64,000 bases of DNA from positions 62,001 to 126,000 of the forward strand of contig NZ_LOKZ01000034.1 of the NCBI RefSeq assembly GCF_002211365.1, written 5' to 3'. The notes under the pieces are model-generated. The model saw only the letters and a program-made list of their open reading frames with translations, was not told the origin of the DNA and did not search any database. This stretch comes from Rhizobium sp. R711 (lineage in GTDB: Bacteria > Pseudomonadota > Alphaproteobacteria > Rhizobiales > Rhizobiaceae). The translations under genes and the position numbers were made by a program. This document shows, piece after piece, positions 33,967 through 42,609 of the stretch (positions are counted from its first letter, which is position 1; every line of letters begins with the position of its first letter).

Positions 33967-34287
33967 TTAGGCCTGCCGCTCGGGCACGTGGACGGTGAGG
34001 CCATCCAGGGCTGCCTTCATCCTGATCTGACAGGAAAGGCGCGACGTCGGGCGCACGTCAAACGCGAAATCGAGCATATCTTCTTCCATGGCCTCGGGCG
34101 GACCAACGCGCTCCGTCCACTCGTCGTCGACGTAGACATGACAGGTTGCGCAGGCGCAGGCGCCGCCGCACTCCGCCTCGATGCCCGGCACCGAATTGCG
34201 CACGGCATTTTCCATAACAGTCGATCCCTGATCGACATCAAGATCGAAGCGCGTGCCGTCGAAGGCGACAATGGTCAATTTGGGCAT
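33967..34287 (-). CDS. 2Fe-2S ferredoxin, adrenodoxin type
   Basis: A 106-residue electron carrier. Cluster ligands are Cys40, Cys46, Cys49 and Cys86 in the C-x5-C-x2-C...C pattern of vertebrate-type/ISC ferredoxins; an extra Cys44 lies inside the loop. Typical partners are ferredoxin reductases and cytochromes P450 or iron-sulfur assembly; none is encoded nearby, so the specific role is open. The ATG at 34287 fits the family start (MPKLTIVAFDG). Confidence 0.93.
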   Translation of the reverse strand: MPKLTIVAFDGTRFDLDVDQGSTVMENAVRNSVPGIEAECGGACACATCHVYVDDEWTERVGPPEAMEEDMLDFAFDVRPTSRLSCQIRMKAALDGLTVHVPERQA

Positions 34288-34431
34288 GATGATTTCCGGT
34301 GGTCGTCAATGGGAGGGTCTGGATTTTTCTTCCAACAAATCGCCGAGGCAGTCAACATCGACCGCTCGATGCTCTTCATCACAAATTGAGAAGCGACGCG
34401 CTTGTCAAAATGCGCCATGCCGAAGGTCACA

Positions 34432-34468
34432 AAAAGACCCGCTGCCCTGAAATGGGCCAGCGGGTCTT
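34432..34468 (-). terminator. Terminator of the Hpt gene
   Basis: On the minus strand GACCCGCTG-GCCC / GGGC-AGCGGGTC followed by TTTTTG, 25 bases after the Hpt stop. Confidence 0.88.
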
Positions 34469-34492
34469 GTACCCATGTTGACTTTGCATCGA

Positions 34493-34861
34493 TTAGCGGC
34501 AGAGCTTGAGAATAAAATTCTCGGCTTCGATTACCGCAATGCCGACCGCCGCCATGCTGGCAGCGTCGCCGCAATTACCCTCGAGCGCTTCGGCTGCCGC
34601 ATGAACACGAAACGCGCCAATGGCTCCAGCCGCGCCCTTGAGGCGGTGTGCCGCGGCTTCTATAATCTTGGCATCGCCGGACGACATCTCCTGCAGGCAA
34701 GCCCGCGCCTGCCGCGCAAACATCTGCAGAACTTCGATTTCCAGGCTCTTGTCGCCCATTGTCTGATTTGCCAGATGCAGCAGATCGACCGGACGTTCGT
34801 GCGAAGGGCGAGGCCCCTTGCAATTGTCGGGCGCCGCGAACGCAATACTGACTGCTGCCAT
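34493..34861 (-). CDS. Orphan Hpt (histidine phosphotransfer) domain protein
   Basis: A 122-residue single-domain protein. The Hpt signature AHRLKGAAGAIGA contains the phosphorylatable His72, surrounded by helices as in a four-helix bundle. Such proteins shuttle phosphate between hybrid kinases and response regulators. No kinase or regulator adjoins it. GGGAGA before the ATG at 34861 supports the start over 34900. It is divergent from the giant growth-pole gene and shares with it a leader that carries CtrA-type boxes, so cell-cycle control is likely but not shown. Confidence 0.88.
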   Translation of the reverse strand: MAAVSIAFAAPDNCKGPRPSHERPVDLLHLANQTMGDKSLEIEVLQMFARQARACLQEMSSGDAKIIEAAAHRLKGAAGAIGAFRVHAAAEALEGNCGDAASMAAVGIAVIEAENFILKLCR

Positions 34862-34968
34862 GTGCCAATTCTCCCGTCGTCTATCCCGCCGTTTCATCAT
34901 CGTGCGGGGTACTGGATGGGAATCGCGTTAAATTCCGGCACATTCAGGGCGGATTTCTCGGGATATGG

Positions 34969-34983
34969 TTAACGCCCGATAAA
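34969..34983. promoter_or_regulatory. Near-match CtrA box
   Basis: TTAA-CGCCCGA-TAAA, one mismatch from TTAA-N7-TTAA, 108 bases before the Hpt start. Confidence 0.45.
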
Positions 34984-35030
34984 CGGCGTTAACTCTTTGG
35001 TTTTTAAAGACGCACATTTCTTAAATGATG

Positions 35031-35045
35031 TTAACAAGACCTTAA
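35031..35045. promoter_or_regulatory. CtrA box
   Basis: TTAA-CAAGACC-TTAA, an exact match to the CtrA core TTAA-N7-TTAA. It lies 170 bases before the Hpt gene and 285 before the growth-pole gene. Confidence 0.6.
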
Positions 35046-35329
35046 TGCCGGGGGATTTGACCGATTGCGTTAATTGTCTAGCAGTCGCGGATGTGTCACT
35101 ACGATACTACTGGGCGAGCTTGCCGGCACCTGCCTTTGCTCGCCAAGTGGATAATGGTAATGTTTTGATACCGTCTGTATGAAAAAGCAGCTATCCACTC
35201 TGAAATGATATGCTTATCCGTCCTCGGCAATGTGGGCGGGCGGGCTCAGAGGCTAAGGTTTTGTTCGGGCTCGGCGGGAAGCCCGGATGCGTTGTTGAAC
35301 CGGCTGGGATGTAACGAGGCGTAACGTAA

Positions 35330-38300
35330 ATGGCGAACAACAAGTACAACGAGTCGATCGAGGACAAGGCGTTCAAGGCATTGGACGAAGCGCTCCAGAT
35401 CGACTTCGGAGAAGACGATACGCTGTCTCGCAACGGCAAGACCGACGCCCCGGAGGCCAAATTGTCCGAAACACCAAGTGCCCGCAATCAGCAGAGCCAA
35501 ACAGACGCCAAGCGTGCCCGTGCCGCTAACACGCCTCGCCAGCCCGAACAGCCGTCGCGCGCGCCCTCCTTCGCGGCCAACGATGCCACCCGCATCTCGC
35601 CGGCTTCGCTCCTGAAGTCCCTGGAGAACGGCACCAGCCGCTCGGCAGTGCGCAACGCAACGCTCGTGTCGCTTCTCTGGATTGTCGCGGGACTTGGCCT
35701 GATGGCCCTGCTCTACTCGCCCCAGATCTGGCAGATCCGCTCCCTCGCCGATCTTTTGGCGCTTCCGGGTGTCATCGCCGGCTTCATCGGCATCATTGTG
35801 CCGGTACTGTTGTTCTATGCCTTCGCCGTCATGATGGCCCGCGCCCAGGACATGCGCAACGCAGCACGTTCCATGGCCGAAGTCGCGCTTCGCCTCTCCG
35901 AGCCGGAAACCGTCGCTTCCGAACGCATCATGACCGTCGGCCAGGCCGTTCGCCGCGAAGTCTCCGCCATGAATGAAGGCATCGAGCGTACTATTGCGCG
36001 CGCCTCGGAGCTTGAAACCCTCGTCCATTCCGAGGTCAATGCGCTTGAGCGGAGCTACGCCGACAATGAATTGCGCGTACGCGGCCTCGTGCACGAGCTC
36101 GGCTCGGAGCGCGAAGCGATCGTTAATCACGCCGAGCGCATCCGCACGTCGATCGCCGGCGTGCACGACCAGCTTAAGGAAGATCTGTCGCTTGCCACGG
36201 AAGAGATCGCCGTACGCCTAGCGACTTCAGGTGAAGCCTTCGCATCGATGATCGACACGCGCGCCGCGGCGATCACTGAAAAATCCGAGTCGGCGATCCA
36301 GTCGCTCGGCACGCTGCTGGCGGCAAAGACGGATTCGCTGCTCCAAACGCTGACCTCGTCTGGATTTGCGCTAACAAACGAATTCGACACCCGACTGGAC
36401 TCCCTCACGTCGAGCCTCAGCGAACACGGAGAGCAGATCCTCCGGCAGTTCGAGACGCGTGCGTCCACGATGGACAGCAACGCCGAGAAGCTCAATGCCG
36501 CGCTGAACGACCGCGCCCGTCAGCTGAACGAGATCCTGATTGCCCGCACCCGTGAGATCAACGAGAGCCTGACCGGTGGCGAGCGCACGATCAGCACCAC
36601 GCTTGATGACGTCCTTTCCAAGCTCAACAGCGCACTGGACGAGAAGGGTTCGAGCTTCCGTCAGAGCCTACAATCGAGCGTCGACGACACTATTATGGAC
36701 CTCGATCTTCGCTCCGGCTTCTTTGACGAAAGGCTCCAGGCAACTGTCGCGCAGCTCTCGACCTCGTTCGATGAGCGTGTCGCGGAATTCGCCAATGCCT
36801 TCGACAAGCGCGCCGGCTCGCTCGACACGAAGCTGATGGAAAGCCTCAATCGCATCAACGACACGATGACCGGCGGTTCAGACGCGCTGAACGGTATCCT
36901 GAGTTCGAGCATCGAGCGCCTTGGCGCGTCGCTCACCGACCAGTCCTTCACGCTGGCCACCGCCCTTGCCACCAGCCAGGAAGTCATGGAAAGCTCGCTG
37001 GCGGGCAAGGTCTCGGAAGTCACCGAGGCCATCCATACGCATACGACGGGTATGACGTCTGCGCTCAGCCACGCCACCTCCGAGATCTCCCTGGCGCTCG
37101 CATCGGGCACGTCCGAACTCCACAACAATCTCTCCGCGCGCGCGACGGAATTCCGCGACACGCTGCTGTCCACGACCTCCGATCTAAGCTCCGCCGTCTC
37201 CGCGGGGACCGATCAGATCACCTCGGCCTTTGGTCGTGCCGACGAACTGAACACGATGATCTCCAGGCGCGCAGCAGATATTACGCAGGCGCTCGATTCC
37301 GCGCACGAGCGGATCGACGGAGTGATGACCGATCGCGGCGGCGCGCTGACGGCTGCCCTCGCGGAGAGCCAGGACCGGTTCGAGAGCACGCTTGCAAGCC
37401 GCTCCGAGGCAATCATCAGCGCAGTTTCCGGCAGCCATCAGCGCCTCGCCGACACCCTCGACGACAAGGCGATGACGCTGGCCATTTCGCTGGATGAAAG
37501 TCAGAACCGTTTCGAGGATACGATCGCCAAGCGTGCCGAAGCGATTGCCGCTTCGATCGCCAGCGGCCACGACAAGCTTGCCGACACTCTTGATGACAAG
37601 GCGATGGCACTCGCGATTTCCCTCAACGAGGGGCAGTCCCGCCTTGCCGACACACTTGGCCTTCATGTCGACGCGGTCGCAAACCAGCTCGCCGGCAGCC
37701 ACGAAAAGCTCAGCGAAGTGCTTGACGACAAGACGATGGCGCTCGCCATCTCTCTCGATGAAAGCCAGACGCGCCTTGCCGACACCCTCGGACATCACGC
37801 TGAGACCATCGCGAACCAACTGGTCGGCGGCCACGAGAAGCTCACAAAGGCTCTCGACGATCGGGCAATGGCGCTTGCCATTTCCCTCAACGAAAGCCAG
37901 ACCCGTCTCGAAGACACGCTCGGCCATCACGCGGAAACGATCAGCAACTCGCTTTCCGGCGGACATGACCGGATCACCGAAGCGCTCGACGACCGCGTCA
38001 TGGCACTCGCCGTATCCCTGAACGAAGGTCATAGCCGCATCGAGGATGCGCTTGGCCGGCGCGTCGATACCATCGCGAATTCGATTGCCACGGTTCAGGA
38101 TCGTCTTTCGGATACGCTCGACGAGAAGGCCATGGCGCTCGCGATCTCCTTCAGCGAAAGCCAGGGCCGCTTCGACGACGCACTGGAAGCGCGTACCAAT
38201 GCATTGCTTGACACGGTGGCCGGCGCTGAATCCCGCGTTGCCGGTGCCCTCGTTGACAAGTCGGACGCAATTCGCAGCGCCTACACCCAGAGCCAGGAAC

Positions 38301-41300
38301 GCCTCGAGCGCACGTTGAACGATCACGCATCGACGCTCGCCAACACGCTTTCGAGCGGCGGAGACCGCATCGAGCAGCTGACCGGTGGTGCTGCCGCCCG
38401 CATCGAAGACAGCCTGAGCAACGCGCACCGGCGGCTGGAAACGTTACACGGCGACGCAGCCACGCGCATCGAGGGCGGTCTGGATTCGGCTCACGAACGC
38501 ATTCGCTCGACGCTCACCGATCGCGAACAGGCGATCAATCTCGCGCTGACCGATGCTCACACTCGCCTCAATGACACGCTTTCCGACCAGGCGACGACCA
38601 TCGGCGCATCGATCGCCACCAGCGTCGGCATGCTGGAAATGTCGCTGGAAGACCACGAGGCTTCTCTTCGCCAGACGATCGACAACAGTGGCCGAGCTCT
38701 CGAAGATCGCCTGCGCGACAGCACCGGCCATATTGCCGGTCGCTTCCAGGAGGCTGCAGGCGAGATCTCGCGCACGGCAGAAACCTTCTCCTCGCAGCTC
38801 GATCAGTCGATCGAGGGCATGACCGGTCGCTTTGCCGAAACCGGTTCTCGCGTCGAGGCTGGCCTTACGGCCCTCGAAAACCGTATTCGCGACGGCGTTG
38901 GCGGCGTGGCTGAGCAGGTCGACGCGGCTGGCGGTCGCCTCTCAAACACCTTGTCCGACGGCATCTCGCGTCTCGGAACGATCGGCGAAGAAGCGACCGG
39001 CCGCATTTCGGCAGCGCTTGATGAGAGCGCTGCTAAGTTTGCCGCGACGATCGATGGCCGCACGGCCAACCTCACATCGGAGATCGACAGCCGCACGACC
39101 AATCTGACGTCCGGTATCGACACCCGCACGGCAAGCATCGGCGAGGCGATGGAGCGCGGCAGTGCTCGCATCGAGGAGCGTCTCTCGACGATGGACCGCG
39201 CTCTGACGGTTGGCCTCGACGCGGTCAATCGTACGATTGAAGGCAAAGCTGCCAGCCTCGCCGCTTCGCTGCGTAGCGCCGTCGCCGAGACAACCCAGGG
39301 CATTGACGAAGAAGCAGCCCGCGCCGCCGAAAGTCTCGGCCGTACCGGCCAGCAATTTGCGGAGAGCCTCGAAGCCAAGAGCAACGAGTTCAGCCGCACG
39401 ATCGAAGAGCGTTCCGAACGGATCGTCGGTCGCGTGTCCGAAGCGCAGAACCGTTTGGCCGGCCAGGCAGCAGCCGTCGCTCAGACCTTCTCGGAAGCAG
39501 GTAATGCAATCATCAACAAGGTTGCGGAAGCCGAGACCCTGGTCAGCGGCCAGGTGGGCGCCATCTCACGCGCGCTCGGCGACGCACAGGCAACCTTCGA
39601 AAGCCATGGCGCGGGCATCCGCATGACGATTTCCGACGCCAGCCAGGAAATCACCTCGACGATGGCCGAGGTCGAACGTGCTCTGGAAGCTCGCGGCAAT
39701 GCGATCCGGTCAAGCCTCGAGGACCGCACGCGCGAAATAGACTCGACGCTCACCGACGTTGAAAAAGCGCTTGAAGCACGCGGCAACGCCATCCGCTCGA
39801 CGCTCGACGATCGCACACGCGAACTCAACTCGATGCTTGCCGGCCGCAATACGGAGCTGTCGCGCATTCTCGACGAGACAGCACGCCCGCTGATCGATCG
39901 CTATGCCGACGCAGGCAAGGAGGCCGCAGCGCGTATCACGGCGGCAACCGAGCGCAGCACCGAGCGTCTGCGCAGCGAGAATGAGGCCCTGATCAATGCG
40001 ATCGCCGCACGCACGGAGAGTGCATCCTCGGCCGTCGATGCAATGGAAAACAGCCTTCTTGCCAACGTAAACAAGCTCATCGAGCGCCTGTCGGACAACA
40101 GCTCCGCCATGGGGCAAATGATGAGCAGCGCAGCCGAAAACCTGGCAGCAGTGGACGGTCGCCTTGGCGATACGACATCGCGTTTCACTGAATCGGCATC
40201 GAAGGCAGCAGAGATGGTTTCGGCCTCAACGCGCCTGCTCGAAGGCAAGGTCGATCGCCTGTCCGATATTTCGGGTCAGACTCTTGCTCAGGTCGGTGGC
40301 ATCATTGGCCGGTTCGACGAGCACTCCAAGGTGCTCGGCCAGGCATCCGGCCTGCTCGCGGCCGCTCAATCGAACCTTGTTTCGACGCTCGAGGATCGCG
40401 AGACTGCACTGCAGAACCTCTCGATTGGCCTTGTCCAGCGCTCGGAGGAAATCGAGAAGACCATGCGCTCCCTGGGCGGTATGGTCGAATCCGCGTTCGA
40501 CCGCGCCGAGCAGCGCTCGAACCAAGTTAGCGGTACTCTGCGCGAAAGCGTGCAGTCCTCGTTCTCCGACATCGGCCGCGTTCTTTCCGAGACCGAAAAG
40601 CGTGCGGAGGAAGCAGCCGCGACCATGCGCGCGGCGCTCGTCAAGGCCGGAGAAGAAGCCAACGCGACAATCGACGGTGCATTCGGCAACGCCGAGCGTC
40701 GTTCCGGTGAGCTCTCGAACCGCTTGCGCGGCGGCCTGACAGCGTCCCTGTCGGAAGTCGAGCGTATGCTGGGCGAGGCAGGCCGCGCATCCGACGGCGC
40801 TGCCCAGACCATGCGCGAATCGCTGCGTGAAGCAGTCGAGGAGGCGGTATCTCGCTTCTCAGGTGCAACGGAAGAGATCCGCCGCTCCGCCGGCGATATC
40901 CGCAAGGAACTCGATATGACCCGCAGCGAGCTGAAGCGCGGCGCATTCGACCTCCCCGAGGAAGCTAAGGAAAGCGCCGCCGCCATGCGTCGCGCGGTCG
41001 CCGAGCAGATCAAGGCTCTGCAGGATATCTCGCACATCGTTGGCCGTTCGACGCAGCAGTTGGAAATCTCCGAGCCGGCGCCGCGGGCCATTGCTCAGCC
41101 TCAGCCAGCGCCGCGTCCTGGCCAGCCAGCCGTTACCCAGCAGGCTCCTCAACCTGCCACGTCGCCAGCCCCCGCACCTGCAGTAACGCCATCGCCGATC
41201 GAAAACTTCGGTCTGCGGGGTTCGCTGACACCGCCGACGCCAGCAACCGTGACTCCACAGCGAGCACCCGTTGCAGCGCCTGCTCCGGCAACGCCGGCAA

Positions 41301-41785
41301 CCGGCGGCTGGATCAGCGATCTTCTGCGTGGCGCATCGCGCGAGGAAACCGCCGAGGAATCTCCGGCACGGCAACCGGCACCGCGCGCCGAGGCTACCGC
41401 AGCAGCACCGGCTCGCACCGCCGATAGCCGCAACCCGCGCCATGTCGTCGAGTCCCTGAACTCGCTTTCAGTGGATATCGCCCGCGCGATCGATCACGAT
41501 GCGTCGGTTGACTTGTGGCGTCGCTACCAGCGCGGCGAACGCGACGTCTTCACACGTCGCCTTTACACGCTGAAGGGTCAGCAGACGTTCGACGAAATCA
41601 AACGCAAGTACGATCGCGAGCCGGAGTTCCGCACTGCAGTCGATCGCTACATCGCCGATTTCGAGAAGCTGCTGGCCGATGTGTCCCGCGGCGATCGCGA
41701 CAAGACGATTACGCAGTCCTACCTGACCTCCGATACGGGCAAGGTCTACACGATGCTTGCTCATGCCGCGGGACGGCTGAAGTAA
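35330..41785 (+). CDS. gpr: Growth-pole ring protein (GPR/RgsE-like), giant coiled-coil membrane protein
   Basis: A 2151-residue protein. Residues 1-110 are charged and acidic; two membrane spans (about 111-129 and 146-169) anchor it in the inner membrane; about 175-1850 is long amphipathic helix with apolipoprotein-like repeats, including six 44-residue units at 711-974; about 1890-2030 is Pro/Ala-rich; the last 110 residues (WRRYQRGERDVFTRRL onwards) are a compact conserved end. This matches GPR of Agrobacterium and RgsE of Sinorhizobium, which form a ring at the growing pole and are needed for unipolar growth and rod shape. Identification is from architecture and remembered homology. A terminator follows. 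Confidence 0.85.
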   Translation: MANNKYNESIEDKAFKALDEALQIDFGEDDTLSRNGKTDAPEAKLSETPSARNQQSQTDAKRARAANTPRQPEQPSRAPSFAANDATRISPASLLKSLENGTSRSAVRNATLVSLLWIVAGLGLMALLYSPQIWQIRSLADLLALPGVIAGFIGIIVPVLLFYAFAVMMARAQDMRNAARSMAEVALRLSEPETVASERIMTVGQAVRREVSAMNEGIERTIARASELETLVHSEVNALERSYADNELRVRGLVHELGSEREAIVNHAERIRTSIAGVHDQLKEDLSLATEEIAVRLATSGEAFASMIDTRAAAITEKSESAIQSLGTLLAAKTDSLLQTLTSSGFALTNEFDTRLDSLTSSLSEHGEQILRQFETRASTMDSNAEKLNAALNDRARQLNEILIARTREINESLTGGERTISTTLDDVLSKLNSALDEKGSSFRQSLQSSVDDTIMDLDLRSGFFDERLQATVAQLSTSFDERVAEFANAFDKRAGSLDTKLMESLNRINDTMTGGSDALNGILSSSIERLGASLTDQSFTLATALATSQEVMESSLAGKVSEVTEAIHTHTTGMTSALSHATSEISLALASGTSELHNNLSARATEFRDTLLSTTSDLSSAVSAGTDQITSAFGRADELNTMISRRAADITQALDSAHERIDGVMTDRGGALTAALAESQDRFESTLASRSEAIISAVSGSHQRLADTLDDKAMTLAISLDESQNRFEDTIAKRAEAIAASIASGHDKLADTLDDKAMALAISLNEGQSRLADTLGLHVDAVANQLAGSHEKLSEVLDDKTMALAISLDESQTRLADTLGHHAETIANQLVGGHEKLTKALDDRAMALAISLNESQTRLEDTLGHHAETISNSLSGGHDRITEALDDRVMALAVSLNEGHSRIEDALGRRVDTIANSIATVQDRLSDTLDEKAMALAISFSESQGRFDDALEARTNALLDTVAGAESRVAGALVDKSDAIRSAYTQSQERLERTLNDHASTLANTLSSGGDRIEQLTGGAAARIEDSLSNAHRRLETLHGDAATRIEGGLDSAHERIRSTLTDREQAINLALTDAHTRLNDTLSDQATTIGASIATSVGMLEMSLEDHEASLRQTIDNSGRALEDRLRDSTGHIAGRFQEAAGEISRTAETFSSQLDQSIEGMTGRFAETGSRVEAGLTALENRIRDGVGGVAEQVDAAGGRLSNTLSDGISRLGTIGEEATGRISAALDESAAKFAATIDGRTANLTSEIDSRTTNLTSGIDTRTASIGEAMERGSARIEERLSTMDRALTVGLDAVNRTIEGKAASLAASLRSAVAETTQGIDEEAARAAESLGRTGQQFAESLEAKSNEFSRTIEERSERIVGRVSEAQNRLAGQAAAVAQTFSEAGNAIINKVAEAETLVSGQVGAISRALGDAQATFESHGAGIRMTISDASQEITSTMAEVERALEARGNAIRSSLEDRTREIDSTLTDVEKALEARGNAIRSTLDDRTRELNSMLAGRNTELSRILDETARPLIDRYADAGKEAAARITAATERSTERLRSENEALINAIAARTESASSAVDAMENSLLANVNKLIERLSDNSSAMGQMMSSAAENLAAVDGRLGDTTSRFTESASKAAEMVSASTRLLEGKVDRLSDISGQTLAQVGGIIGRFDEHSKVLGQASGLLAAAQSNLVSTLEDRETALQNLSIGLVQRSEEIEKTMRSLGGMVESAFDRAEQRSNQVSGTLRESVQSSFSDIGRVLSETEKRAEEAAATMRAALVKAGEEANATIDGAFGNAERRSGELSNRLRGGLTASLSEVERMLGEAGRASDGAAQTMRESLREAVEEAVSRFSGATEEIRRSAGDIRKELDMTRSELKRGAFDLPEEAKESAAAMRRAVAEQIKALQDISHIVGRSTQQLEISEPAPRAIAQPQPAPRPGQPAVTQQAPQPATSPAPAPAVTPSPIENFGLRGSLTPPTPATVTPQRAPVAAPAPATPATGGWISDLLRGASREETAEESPARQPAPRAEATAAAPARTADSRNPRHVVESLNSLSVDIARAIDHDASVDLWRRYQRGERDVFTRRLYTLKGQQTFDEIKRKYDREPEFRTAVDRYIADFEKLLADVSRGDRDKTITQSYLTSDTGKVYTMLAHAAGRLK
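37460..38251 (+). repeat. Six 132-bp tandem repeats inside gpr
   Basis: Six consecutive units of 44 codons (residues 711-974), each opening with D-D/E-K/R-x-M-x-L-A-I/V-S and continuing through an x-S-R-hydrophobic-x-D segment. Spacing is exactly 132 bases for the units I checked. Unit sequences have diverged, so the repeat is old. Confidence 0.85.
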
Positions 41786-41803
41786 GACGTCCGGAAAACA
41801 AAG

Positions 41804-41830
41804 AAATGGCCGCCCGAGGGCGGCCATTTT
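41804..41830 (+). terminator. gpr terminator
   Basis: AAATGGCCGCC pairs with GGCGGCCATTT around a short loop, followed by TGTATTTT. It starts 19 bases after the stop. Confidence 0.9.
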
Positions 41831-41978
41831 GTATTTTGGGCGGCAGCTATCCGGCTGAGATCTGGATGAAGCGAGCGAAGCTCGTGCACAGCAAGATGGA
41901 ACCCCATATAGCCTCATACCCCTGGCCGTTCCGGTCACAAAGCGCCCCGCGGCACTTACCGCCTGCCCGGTTGGACGG

Positions 41979-42587
41979 TTAGATCGACTGCAGCGTCCAG
42001 TCGACGATCTGAGCGGCTGCGGCCGAGAAAGCACGATCGAGCGCCTTCACAAGACCATCGTTCGACCCGCTGGCGGGTACCTCTTGTCTGAACACTTTCT
42101 GAGCCCGTACAGTACCGTTGCGATCGTTCACGATCTTGGCTGAAATCTCAACCACCGCGCGGCTGCCACCGGTCGTATCGATCTCGAAGGAGCGAATATC
42201 CGTCACGAGCTGATAATCGATCGCGAGCCCCTGGCCGGGGACGCCGACGCCGCCGAGCTTGCCGGAATTCTCGTAGGCCTCGACCAGCTTCACCTGAACC
42301 ATGCGAGGCAGCTTGTCACCCCATTGCGCCCTGGAAAGGTACTGTATTTGCGAAGGCGCCACCCGAACGACAATCTGTTCGCTGTCGATTGCCTTCAACG
42401 CGGTCGGTTGTTGCACCAGGATCTGCCGGCTTCTTGCCGCCGGTCCAGTGCCGGTCGCCGACCCCGAGAGATCATAGGTGTCGTTCTTCGCAGCCGTTCC
42501 GCAGCCGGCAAGGCCTGCCAATAGCGGCAACGCGATCGCGGTTCTGGATAGCCACGAACGACGCTGCAACAGATCCGATACGGCCAT
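41979..42587 (-). CDS. ABC-type transport auxiliary lipoprotein (PqiC-like)
   Basis: A 202-residue lipoprotein with the lipobox LAGC in PLLAGLAGCG, so it is attached to the outer-membrane side or periplasm. The mature part has the ABC_trans_aux (DUF330) pattern: ILVQQPTALKAIDSEQIVV, then LSRAQWGDKLPRMVQ, and a C-terminal QKVFRQEVPASG. GGGGAG precedes the ATG at 42587. It is the last gene of the Mla/MCE operon, where such lipoproteins link the inner-membrane transporter to the outer membrane. Confidence 0.88.
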   Translation of the reverse strand: MAVSDLLQRRSWLSRTAIALPLLAGLAGCGTAAKNDTYDLSGSATGTGPAARSRQILVQQPTALKAIDSEQIVVRVAPSQIQYLSRAQWGDKLPRMVQVKLVEAYENSGKLGGVGVPGQGLAIDYQLVTDIRSFEIDTTGGSRAVVEISAKIVNDRNGTVRAQKVFRQEVPASGSNDGLVKALDRAFSAAAAQIVDWTLQSI

Positions 42588-42609
42588 ATGCGCTCCCCTA
42601 ATATCCCTG

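Larger units (their letters stand above)
34862..35329. other. 468-base shared leader of the Hpt and growth-pole genes
   Basis: No gene is supported here. It is AT-rich near the Hpt side and holds several GTTAAC-like words, two CtrA-type boxes, a GGCGAGC/GCTCGCC hairpin (35113-35144) and two near-consensus DnaA boxes (35146-35154 on the minus strand, TTATCCACT; 35191-35199, CTATCCACT). Confidence 0.6.

Noticed and set aside
37184..38428. A 414-codon open frame opposite the growth-pole gene
   Set aside because: The repetitive codons of the real gene create repeats in the shadow frame.
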